Below, one piece after another: positions 1 through 7,210 of a stretch of DNA of 46,869 nucleotides; the first letter of the stretch is position 1; each line of letters begins with the position of its first letter. Source of the stretch: CAZIKB01 sp964539665 (lineage in GTDB: Bacteria > Zhuqueibacterota > Zhuqueibacteria > Oceanimicrobiales > Oceanimicrobiaceae); the NCBI GenBank assembly GCA_964539665.1, contig CAZIKB010000046.1:1-46869 (forward strand), given 5' to 3'. The notes under the pieces are model-generated. The model made no database searches. It was given only the letters and a program-made list of their open reading frames with translations, and had not been told where the DNA came from. The translations under genes and the position numbers were made by a program.

Positions 1-415
1 AGATCTGATCTTTACATTCACGGTAGTGTTTATGATCCGGCCTGCGGAAAAACGCGCTTAATTCGTGTTTACTAATGCTTACTCCAGCCAAGTCCAAAAT
101 TTCCAATACGTCTTCGGCTTTCAGGTTTAACGCGATTTTTATTTTATTGAAAATGATATTGTTAGTTAAATGCTGTTCTGGCTTCGGTTGCGACCCTTCT
201 TTCTTGCCTCGTTTATCGTTAATCAAGCCATTAAGAAAAATCGCCAGTTGAGTGTCGCTACATTTTTGAAACGCAGGATCACCATCTTTTTTTAGCCAAT
301 CGCAGATCTGCTCCCGCGTTACCTGATGATCAGCCTTGCCAAATATAGCTATCATTTTCGAATCGCTAAAGTCGAAAGTATATCGGATACTGCGCAAAAT
401 ATCGTTATTGGTCAT
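1..415 (-). CDS. DUF1456 (YehS-like) protein, 3' end outside window
   Basis: This frame is open from an ATG at 415 to the window edge and gives 138 residues without a stop. It begins MTNNDILRSIRYTFDFSD and contains two similar halves (about residues 1-70 and 85-138). The second half has NNIIFNKIKIALNLK, and both halves share an LR/LN..DILxIxxxxG..xs style that is typical of DUF1456, a duplicated small domain of unknown function known from E. coli YehS. The usual family length is about 150-160 aa, so only a short C-terminal piece is missing. A GGAG lies 7 bases before the ATG. The gene is transcribed away from the restriction-modification genes. The family is recognised from motifs; the biochemical function is unknown. 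Confidence 0.75.
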   Translation of the reverse strand, partial: MTNNDILRSIRYTFDFSDSKMIAIFGKADHQVTREQICDWLKKDGDPAFQKCSDTQLAIFLNGLINDKRGKKEGSQPKPEQHLTNNIIFNKIKIALNLKAEDVLEILDLAGVSISKHELSAFFRRPDHKHYRECKDQI

Positions 416-798
416 AAGTATACTCCAATCTAAACTGCTATTGTGTCACATCGACCCACTGACTGGTCACCCTGGAAACATTTACAGATTTTTCAATTTT
501 TTTTACCAGGTCATTTTATTATCAGTAAATTTCATTTATTTTGTCTCTCATTTGAAACATAATCCTTGAGTTCAATTGCATTTTGGAGCGACAGCGGGAA
601 AATATCAGGTAGAACGATTTGTTATGTATGCTTTTTAATTTCTTGTCCTTAACGGCTCTTTATAAAAAACGTAGGGTTTTCGGAACTATAATTTGTAAGC
701 CGAGATAGATGCTAATTGATAGTGCTAAACTTACTGAAACCCTTGTCAGCCCTATGTATTTTTATACTTTGTTATGCACTGGGCTTTTTGTCTGTCAG
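416..798. other. Intergenic, AT-rich, no gene seen
   Basis: This is the spacer between the DUF1456 gene and the end of the restriction endonuclease gene. I see no convincing coding frame, tRNA or strong terminator. The strings GTTATG at about 622 and 770 recall integron attC core sites, but no paired inverted core could be found. Confidence 0.5.
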
Positions 799-1413
799 TT
801 ATGGTTCAATGCCTAAAATCAGCAACGGAACAGGAGGGCTGTTTCTACCCTGTCTCATTACATTGTAAACTTCACCTTCATAGTATGCAACACCGCTGCT
901 CATTTGTGTTTGCATTTTCTTTGTCGGTAGAATTTCAATGCCAAGGTTAATAACGCCACCAGAATAGAAAAGCATATTCTTTACAAAAAGATCAAAAGCA
1001 ACAAACGCATATTTCCCGAATTGAACTTCAACAGCAATTTTGTCTTTGACAAAGTCTGTTTGGTTATAACTATAAATAGGTTCTTTTTCTCCGTTAGCAA
1101 TCAAAAATTCTTTTTGTTCTTTTGCAGACATTAGTACACTCTTTTCCATTAATTCACGGTTGAGAGTTATGTAATAATTGTACCTGCTTTCAGCCCACTT
1201 TCTTTTATTGAATTCTTGATTAAAAGCATTGTTCAGTTCAATTGGAGATAATAGATTATTGCCAATTTTTCTTTTCTCTTTGCTAATCTTGGTTCTGAAT
1301 TGGCTGGCGTCAATATTAGCAATCACTTGCTTAATTTCCTTATAAAGATTGTTGTGATGAACGATAAAATATTCTTCTCCGTTTAAATGCGAATACTTTT
1401 GTGCTATTTTCAT
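799..1413 (-). CDS. Type II restriction endonuclease, BstYI/BglII family (predicted RGATCY)
   Basis: This 204-aa protein starts MKIAQKYSHLNGEEY and closely resembles, as I recall it, BstYI (203 aa), which cuts R^GATCY. The catalytic segment SYNQTDFVKDKIAVEVQFGKY (115-135) holds Asp120, Glu129 and Gln131, matching the Asp-x(n)-Glu-x-Gln metal site of BstYI (119/128/130) and the EVQF core of BglII. The C-terminal segments SSGVAYYEGE and NVMRQGR are also BstYI-like. The length is full and no residue of the known active site is missing. It lies 23 bp downstream of the methyltransferase gene on the same strand, so the pair is probably one transcript with the methylase first. Family call is firm; exact specificity is inferred. 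Confidence 0.92.
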   Translation of the reverse strand: MKIAQKYSHLNGEEYFIVHHNNLYKEIKQVIANIDASQFRTKISKEKRKIGNNLLSPIELNNAFNQEFNKRKWAESRYNYYITLNRELMEKSVLMSAKEQKEFLIANGEKEPIYSYNQTDFVKDKIAVEVQFGKYAFVAFDLFVKNMLFYSGGVINLGIEILPTKKMQTQMSSGVAYYEGEVYNVMRQGRNSPPVPLLILGIEP

Positions 1414-1436
1414 TTGTGTTTTCCGTTTAAGCTGTT

Positions 1437-2393
1437 TTACTTTCCATTACCGTTCCCTATTTCAAGTTGTACCCACTCTTTTGGAGTCTGTGATACTTTG
1501 TCCTTTCCTGTAGGCTTATGGATTGGTTTATTCATTGGTCTTACTTTTATTTTACCTTCTTTTAGGTCTGCAATTCTGCTCTTTGCAATTTCGCAATACG
1601 CAACTTCTTTCTCAATTCCCATTGCATTGCGATGGTTTTTTATTGCTCCAATAACTGTCGAACCAACACCGGCAAACGGGTCAAGAACCCAACTGTTTTC
1701 ATCTGTCAATGCGAGAACACAACGTTCAACTAATTCGATTGGGAATTGGCAAGGATGTTCAGTCTTTTCTGGGTGGTTAGATTTTACATTGGGTATGTTC
1801 CACATTGCAGTATCCCAATCCTGTTCCATAATTTCCCAAATATCGCTTGGATTTTTGCCTAACGGATTTCCTGAAGGTTGTCCTTTTTTGGGGCCTTTAA
1901 AATGTCTTTTGCCAGGGTATTTGGAAGGAATACGAACATTATCAAGATTGAAAACGTAGTCGTCTGTTTTGCTGAACCATAAAATAGTTTCGTAACGTCC
2001 ACTAAAACGGTTACTTGCGTGAAGGCCATGTCCAAAATGCCATACTATTCTGTTACGAAGTTTAAGTCCGTGTTTTTTGAAAATTTGGTAATAGAAAATA
2101 TCGAGAGGGAAAACTTCGCCTTTGTCAACGTAGTTACCAACTTGCCAACAAAGGTTTCCATTGTCTGAAAGTGTCCTTACAAGTTCATTTATGATTTCTT
2201 CTTGTGTTTCAAGGTATTTTTCAATTCTCGTCTTTGTCTCATAGGATTTCCCAACATTGTAAGGTGGGGAAGTAAGAATGAGGTCGAACTTGCCATTTTC
2301 AATTTTCTTGAGAACGGTCAAGCAGTGACCATTTATTATCTGATAGTCAATTTCTGCGCTAATGTAGTCGAATAATGGCTCTTTTACCTTCAT
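1437..2393 (-). CDS. DNA methyltransferase of the R-M pair (probable N4-cytosine, beta class)
   Basis: This is a 318-aa S-adenosylmethionine-dependent DNA methyltransferase. The catalytic motif IV, TSPPYNVG, comes near the N-terminus, and the AdoMet-binding motif I, DPFAGVGST, near the C-terminus, the motif order of beta-class enzymes. SPPY favours N4-cytosine methylation, as in M.BglII, although some N6-adenine enzymes also carry it. I start at ATG 2393 because an AGGA lies 8 bases upstream. The frame stays open to a TTG at 2429 (12 more codons), which has no better support. It precedes the BstYI-like nuclease by 23 bp and should protect the same RGATCY sites. No separate controller (C) protein gene is visible. 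Confidence 0.9.
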   Translation of the reverse strand: MKVKEPLFDYISAEIDYQIINGHCLTVLKKIENGKFDLILTSPPYNVGKSYETKTRIEKYLETQEEIINELVRTLSDNGNLCWQVGNYVDKGEVFPLDIFYYQIFKKHGLKLRNRIVWHFGHGLHASNRFSGRYETILWFSKTDDYVFNLDNVRIPSKYPGKRHFKGPKKGQPSGNPLGKNPSDIWEIMEQDWDTAMWNIPNVKSNHPEKTEHPCQFPIELVERCVLALTDENSWVLDPFAGVGSTVIGAIKNHRNAMGIEKEVAYCEIAKSRIADLKEGKIKVRPMNKPIHKPTGKDKVSQTPKEWVQLEIGNGNGK

Positions 2394-2429
2394 AGTATCT
2401 ATCCTATACTTTTTAGTAGATATAGTCAA

Positions 2430-2649
2430 TATGTCTCAAAAATCGGCTTAGACGCTTTCTCTAGTTATTAACGGTTTCTCTATCGAATTACTTTTTTTTG
2501 CCTTGCCCATCACGGTTGAGTATATTCATTGTGCTTATTACAGCAAATTGGTGGGATGTAGACAGTTGTTTATATTTTTCATTTACAGTTATATCAATTC
2601 TACTCAAAAAAATCATCGATCGGATTCCTTCTTCTCACACATGAAAAAG
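2430..2649. other. Spacer upstream of methyltransferase, nothing recognised
   Basis: AT-rich sequence that must contain the promoter of the R-M operon on the minus strand. I could not identify a clear -35/-10 pair, a controller-protein box or a small gene. Confidence 0.4.
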
Positions 2650-2920
2650 GACTATCTGTTTTTAGAATAACAGACCAATTTAATTAATGAATATTTATTT
2701 TGCAAATAAAAACTCGTTTAGTATATATTTAATAATCAGGTAACATGCAAATAGTGAGATTATTAAAATCCGGAGCAACATTCAATGATTCAAGTTGATG
2801 AGAGTATTCGAATCAAGTACGATAAATTATTAAAACAAAAAAATATTCCTGAATACACATACAATTTTTATCAAAATTAGCTGCGTTAATATCTCGACCC
2901 ATGCATGAAATATCAGTTGA
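2650..2920 (+). repeat. Direct repeat copy A carrying a decayed integrase N-terminus
   Basis: This segment is clearly similar to 4333-4570 in the same orientation. Similarity starts at GACTATCTG / GATGATCTG and runs through a shared block (GGTAACATGCAA) into the start of a coding region. Copy A has about 36 extra bases between GCAA and TGATTCAAG that copy B lacks. Both copies lose similarity just after the codons for KYQ. The two copies flank the nucleotidyltransferase pair. Confidence 0.8.
2785..2880 (+). pseudogene. Integron-integrase-like N-terminal fragment (copy A, decayed)
   Basis: The ATG at 2785 opens 31 codons (MIQVDESIRIKYDKLLKQKN, then IPEYTYNFYQN) before TAG. Aligned to copy B, the TAG replaces the Trp codon of K-W-L-R-Y, and a TAA replaces a Tyr codon four codons later, so this copy is dead. 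The sequence matches the SAM-like N-terminal domain of tyrosine recombinases of the integron-integrase type. No catalytic domain follows. Confidence 0.6.
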
Positions 2921-3059
2921 ATAACTCCAAAAAGCACGTGCCGAAACCGCGTCCCTGAGCGGAAGTACAAACTTCATATTACCACATGCTCATGGTAGCG
3001 AGTAATTAAGCTTGAAACTATCCTTGTCATGTGCATTTTATTGTTAGTTCTGATATGTG

Positions 3060-3650
3060 TTATTCCTCAACTTCCTGCGCCTCGACAATCGCCTGCTGTA
3101 ACAAATGCGAGACGCGAAGTTGTTCAGCCACGCGCTCAAGATAGGCATAATCAAGATCATGGTGTTGGACTTGAAGCACTCCGAGCACATCAGCCCATTG
3201 CCGTTCTGAAATTTCGCCGCCTAACTGATACCAGGCGAGTTTTTGAATGACAATGTCCTCAGCACTTGTGAGAAAGAGCGTATCCGCTGGATTTTCCAAG
3301 ATCTGATACTGCTGGCGTCGATGCATCTGTTCCTGGGAAATCGCATCAGTTTTGAGAATGAACACATCGATCTTAAACATAGTGGCAAAATGAATGAGGT
3401 TAAATGACCGTTGATACTGAATGGCTTCACGAATCACCTCGGCCTCCACATAATACGTCGATTCAAGCGCCTTCACCAGCTTTGGGACGTGGTGCAACGC
3501 AATCTCTGCTACTATATCCACGTCATGTGTCGCTCGCGGAATCCCATGCAGCGAGCTGGCGAGAGAACCACCAACAAGGTAACGAATTCCGAGAGATTCA
3601 AACACCTGCGCGATATGTTGTGTAATTTGAAGTGGCTCAGCCAGTATCAT
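3060..3650 (-). CDS. Nucleotidyltransferase-fold protein (possible toxin or enzyme of a two-gene module)
   Basis: This is a 196-aa protein with the nucleotidyltransferase signature LVGGSLASSLHGIPRATHDV followed by DIV. The Gly-Gly-Ser is at 27-29 and the Asp-x-Asp pair at 43/45, the metal-binding motif of the superfamily that includes MNT and AbiEii. The C-terminal half (SAEDIVIQKLAWYQLGGE) also resembles uncharacterised nucleotidyltransferases that occur with a small partner. The frame is open further upstream to 3761, but I start at ATG 3650 because the partner gene ends TGA at 3652 (TGA-C-ATG) and an AAAGGA lies in its last codons. Coding sequence looks more GC-rich than the surroundings, which fits horizontal transfer. 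Substrate is unknown. Confidence 0.8.
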   Translation of the reverse strand: MILAEPLQITQHIAQVFESLGIRYLVGGSLASSLHGIPRATHDVDIVAEIALHHVPKLVKALESTYYVEAEVIREAIQYQRSFNLIHFATMFKIDVFILKTDAISQEQMHRRQQYQILENPADTLFLTSAEDIVIQKLAWYQLGGEISERQWADVLGVLQVQHHDLDYAYLERVAEQLRVSHLLQQAIVEAQEVEE

Positions 3651-3651
3651 G

Positions 3652-3963
3652 TCAATATCCTTTGTCTTGAGGATCCCACTGAAAGACTCTCCGCATCGTC
3701 TCACGATCAAGCCAGAGTGCCGCAAGCCGAAGTCGCTGCTCACGCTCAGATATAGCGCCATATTGCTGCCGAATACGGGCCAGAGCTAATTGCTGGACCG
3801 TGTGGGTCAATTCCCGAACACGTGCAAGTTTTTGAAAGGGTGGCATCTGACGATACCCGTGAATAATCATCTTCTGAATATGTGGTGGTGTGTCAGACAG
3901 GCGTTGTTTCATTTGTTCCTCCCAATATCGTTGTCCGTTGTCGGTAGTGTCAAATATTTTCAA
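3652..3963 (-). CDS. 103-aa protein coupled to the nucleotidyltransferase, function unknown
   Basis: This small basic protein is rich in Arg and Gln and is probably all-helical (for example MPPFQKLARVRELTHTVQQL and ISEREQRLRLAALWLD). I do not recognise a named domain. Its stop codon is one base before the ATG of the nucleotidyltransferase, so the two are almost certainly translated together. Small-protein-first order and tight coupling are typical of toxin-antitoxin and related two-gene modules, which makes a partner or antitoxin role plausible but unproven. An alternative start is Met18 (MKQRLSD). Like its neighbour it appears more GC-rich than the flanking DNA. Confidence 0.65.
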   Translation of the reverse strand: MKIFDTTDNGQRYWEEQMKQRLSDTPPHIQKMIIHGYRQMPPFQKLARVRELTHTVQQLALARIRQQYGAISEREQRLRLAALWLDRETMRRVFQWDPQDKGY

Positions 3964-4332
3964 TTTAAAAATGCTTTAAGTTTAATAATATTCTTTAGTT
4001 AGCTACAATAATGCCTTATTTCAACAATTTTGTGTTAAGAAGCCGTCTATTTCTGTTGTCATGTCTTAAAAAAACTTACTTTTAAAGGCCTAATAAAATT
4101 GCTAATATGAATTCAACTTTTTTCATTTTTTCATGAAACTTTTGACACTACCTCGTTGTCTTTTTTCGTCACGTGCATACAGTTTTATGAAATGGCAGCA
4201 TATCGTGGTGATTTTGTCAAGATTTTCGAGCGAAAAGTGTAGATATGCTATCAGTATCCTTTGTCAGACCAAAGTGCTCTTTGCCCAAGCAGTTGTGTTA
4301 GATTGGCTTTATAGCGAAGAGCTAACGAATGA
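3964..4332. other. Intergenic between two-gene module and repeat copy B
   Basis: This spacer is AT-rich. A plus-strand frame (4133-4348) is open for 71 codons and ends FAQAVVLDWLYSEELTNDDL-VL, but it has no ribosome site or recognisable domain. It overlaps the beginning of repeat copy B and may be a gene remnant. No promoter for the minus-strand pair could be named with confidence. Confidence 0.35.
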
Positions 4333-4570
4333 TGATCTGGTTTTATGAATAACCTACCAATTTAATGAACGAATTTAAATTTTGCAAATAAAAAGTCGCT
4401 TTATTATATTATCATTACCCAGGTAACATGCAATGATTCAAGTTGATGAGAGTATTCGATTCATGTACGATAAATTATTAAAGCAAAAAAATATTCCTGA
4501 ATACACATACAATTATTATCAAAAGTGGCTGCGTTATTACTTCGCCTATTGCATGAAGTATCAGTTTCAT
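4333..4570 (+). repeat. Direct repeat copy B carrying an integrase N-terminus
   Basis: This is the second copy of the repeat at 2650-2920, in the same orientation. The best conserved stretch runs from GGTAACATGCAA through the integrase start to CAGTT. Copy B lacks the 36-base segment found before the start codon of copy A and has fewer disabling changes. Confidence 0.8.
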
Positions 4571-4582
4571 GAAAATGAGTAA
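4433..4582 (+). pseudogene. Integron-integrase-like N-terminal fragment (copy B, 49 codons)
   Basis: ATG 4433 to TAA 4582 encodes 49 residues: MIQVDESIRFMYDKLLKQKN, then IPEYTYNYYQKWLRYYFAYC and MKYQFHENE. The pattern Y/F-x3-L-x3-IP-x5-YxKWLRYYxxxC-x-KY is that of the SAM-like N-terminal domain of tyrosine recombinases related to integron integrases (usual length above 300 aa). The catalytic domain with the Arg/His/Arg/Tyr set is absent; the 3' end of the export operon follows within 80 bp. Assigned by motif, so moderately sure. Confidence 0.6.
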
Positions 4583-4658
4583 ATACAACCCCCTAAATTC
4601 CCCTTTGCTAAGTGGGACTTATCGCTCCAAAAAATGCTCGGAATTTCGCATTTCGATA

Positions 4659-7046
4659 CTACTCGTATCTGAGGGCTTCAACCGGATTCGCTGTGGCTGA
4701 CTTAATGGCCTGATAGCCTACTGTAAGTAAGGCAATTACCAGCGCCAGCGCTCCTGCCAGAATGAATGTCCACCAGGAAATATTAATTCGATAAGCAAAA
4801 TCCTGAAGCCACTGATTCATAAGATAGTACGCGACTGGCCAGGCGATAAGATTCGCCACTAATACCCAGGCCGTAAAATTTCTGGAAAGCATGTATACAA
4901 TACTTACAATATTTGCTCCCAGTACTTTTCGAATCCCAATTTCTTTGGTTCGTTGTTCTGCCATGAAGGACGCTAATCCGAACAAGCCTAAACATGAGAT
5001 GAATATGGCGAGGAAGGTGAAATAATTAAATATGGTGCTAATCTGCTTTTCTGATTTATACAGACTATTATATTTTTCATCTAAAAAATTGATTTCCAAA
5101 GGATAATTCGGATTTACATCATACCATATTTTTTCAATGTTAGCAAACGTCTCAGAAACATTAGTCCCTTTGATCTTAATCATAATCACTCCAAGTAGAT
5201 TCATTGCGTTGCTCGTGTAATCATTCAAAACACTGTAAAGTTGAGGTTCGATTTTATTGTGAAGTGACTTAAAGTAGGCGTTTTTTGCCACGCCAATGAT
5301 AGTTCCCGATCTATCTTCCACAGTTATTGTTTGCCCAACGGGTGATTCTATTCCTAATTGTTGTACAGCTTCTTCGTTTAATATATACGCTTCATTGGCG
5401 TCGGTCGGGAACTCTTTTGAGAAATCTCTGCCTGCCACTAATTGCCAGTTCAGTGTTTCAAAATAATCATAGCCAACAGCGGCTAATGTCATCGGGAATC
5501 CTCGTTCTGTTTCTTGGCCCCCAACAGCAACTCGTACACTGTTTACAGTAGTCGTCGGTAAGCAATCCTTGATTGCTACACTTAGTATTTTTTGATCTCG
5601 CAACAATTCATTTTTAGCAACTTCGAATTTGGCTCCAATATTGTCTTTAACGGGTAAGTACACTACATTTTCTTTTTCAAAGCCTAGGTTCTTGTTTCTT
5701 AGGAAATGAAGTTGTTGGTTCACGATGACTGCGCTTGTAATTAACAGGATTGATAGAGAAAATTGAGTTACCACGAGTACTTTTCTCAGAACAGATTTTT
5801 TTGAACCCACATTCAAAGTACCTTTAAGTACTTTCAGGGGACTGAATGATGAAAGATAGATGGCTGGATAACTTCCTGCCAGCAAGCCTGTCAGCAAAAC
5901 AATCGCTATTGAACCAGCAATAAGCCTGAGGTCTAAATAATGAACCGAGAGCTGTTTCCCTGAAAGATTATTGAAGGTTGGCAGAAATAATTCAACTAAT
6001 AGCAATGCTATTGCCTGTCCGACAGATGCAAGCAGTATTGATTCCCCGATATATTGTTTGAAAATCTGAAACCGAACCGCACCCGCTGTTTTGCGCATTC
6101 CGACTTCTTTGGCCCGATTTATTGATCGTGCTGTCGAAAGATTCATAAAATTGATGCAAGCAATAAACAAAATGAAAAATGCTATGATGGAATAAATATA
6201 AATATATTTTATGTCTCGAATGTCGGCATATTCACTTTCGAAGCCTGCATTAAGATGAATTTCGGTAAGAGGTTGGAGAGATAATTTTACGGTTGGAATA
6301 CGTGTATATTGGTTGTTCTTTTTCAATATTTCTGTCATTTTTCTATTGACTTCCTGCACATCGGCATGTTCTGCCAATTGAACATAGGTGTACCGATTAA
6401 AATTGTACCAGGTGAATCCGTCTGGCCAACTTTCTTTCTCAATCTGAAATGTTCGAAGGAAATCGAATTGGATGTGTGAATTGCGCGGTACATTTTTTAT
6501 TACGCCCCTGACTGTGTACAATTGCCAGTTATTCCAATTTAAGACTTTTCCTATGGCATCCTCATCACCAAAATATTTCTGAGCGAGTTCTTCGGAGATG
6601 ACAATAGAGCGTTTATCTGAAAAAGCCGTTTCAAGATTACCTTTGACAAGCGAAAAAGTAAACATTTGAAGAAATTCCGGATCGATGGTAGAGATGCCGT
6701 CCTCATAGAAAGCTTTATCTTCATATTTCAGCGGGTCTCTTTCATCTTTACCCCACCTGGCGGCATTGATAATTTCAGGTATTTCCTCTTTAAAAGCAGC
6801 GGCGAGCGGAGCTGGAGTTACCGGTGCAGTTATTATCCGACCCGTATTATCTGGATATTCAACCAGCACGCGGTAAATATTTTCTGCCTTTGCATGAAAC
6901 CTGTCATAACTTAATTCGTCCAGAACCCACAACAAGATTAAAATCGTGCAAGCCATACCGGTAGCGAGTCCAGCGATGTTGATGAATGAATAACCTTTGT
7001 GTTTTTTTAGGTTTCTAACAGCGATTTTGATGTGGTTTCTTAACAT
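4659..7046 (-). CDS. MacB/FtsX-type ABC transporter permease 1
   Basis: This 795-aa inner-membrane permease has a duplicated FtsX plan. It starts with an N-terminal transmembrane helix after RNLKKHKGYSFINIAGLATG, then a large periplasmic MacB_PCD domain and a first FtsX domain around INFMNLSTARSINRAKEVGM. A second periplasmic domain and a C-terminal FtsX domain (EQRTKEIGIRKVLGANIVSI) follow, ending NPVEALRYE. Such proteins are mechanotransmitters that pair with a LolD/MacB-like ATPase; substrates range from peptides to drugs and lipoproteins. AAGGAG precedes ATG 7046. It is the last gene of the export operon, 164 bp after permease 2. Its stop-codon region is identical over 26 bp to that of permease 2. 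Confidence 0.92.
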   Translation of the reverse strand: MLRNHIKIAVRNLKKHKGYSFINIAGLATGMACTILILLWVLDELSYDRFHAKAENIYRVLVEYPDNTGRIITAPVTPAPLAAAFKEEIPEIINAARWGKDERDPLKYEDKAFYEDGISTIDPEFLQMFTFSLVKGNLETAFSDKRSIVISEELAQKYFGDEDAIGKVLNWNNWQLYTVRGVIKNVPRNSHIQFDFLRTFQIEKESWPDGFTWYNFNRYTYVQLAEHADVQEVNRKMTEILKKNNQYTRIPTVKLSLQPLTEIHLNAGFESEYADIRDIKYIYIYSIIAFFILFIACINFMNLSTARSINRAKEVGMRKTAGAVRFQIFKQYIGESILLASVGQAIALLLVELFLPTFNNLSGKQLSVHYLDLRLIAGSIAIVLLTGLLAGSYPAIYLSSFSPLKVLKGTLNVGSKKSVLRKVLVVTQFSLSILLITSAVIVNQQLHFLRNKNLGFEKENVVYLPVKDNIGAKFEVAKNELLRDQKILSVAIKDCLPTTTVNSVRVAVGGQETERGFPMTLAAVGYDYFETLNWQLVAGRDFSKEFPTDANEAYILNEEAVQQLGIESPVGQTITVEDRSGTIIGVAKNAYFKSLHNKIEPQLYSVLNDYTSNAMNLLGVIMIKIKGTNVSETFANIEKIWYDVNPNYPLEINFLDEKYNSLYKSEKQISTIFNYFTFLAIFISCLGLFGLASFMAEQRTKEIGIRKVLGANIVSIVYMLSRNFTAWVLVANLIAWPVAYYLMNQWLQDFAYRINISWWTFILAGALALVIALLTVGYQAIKSATANPVEALRYE

Positions 7047-7210
7047 GATTGCTCCTTTTCAATCTGTCTGTTGTCCATGGTCAGTTGTCCTTTGTTCTTA
7101 TTTCGATCGGGATGAGTTGTCAATTAACAACCGACGACTGATAACTAACTATCATTCATACCTCACTGAATTCATCCCCAAAAAATACCCAGGATTTTCA
7201 CCCTCCGATA

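Noticed and set aside
1..6. The window begins exactly with AGATCT, a site for the BstYI-like enzyme encoded here
   Set aside because: Other RGATCY sites occur across the window (for example near 304 and 37377), so it is most likely coincidence or an arbitrary cut.
600..800. GTTATG/CATAAC strings downstream of the R-M pair that recall integron attC sites
   Set aside because: No inverted R'/R'' core pair with the right spacing could be found on either strand, so a cassette attC is not supported.
1387..1959. 190-codon open frame on the plus strand
   Set aside because: It lies opposite the methyltransferase gene, has no ribosome site, and its translation has no domain-like features; it is a shadow frame.
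4583..4630. CCCCCTAAATTCCCCTTTGCTAAGTGGGACTT, possible terminator of the export operon
   Set aside because: The stem is short and imperfect and no T-tract follows on the minus strand; it resembles a widespread spacer sequence but only one copy is here.
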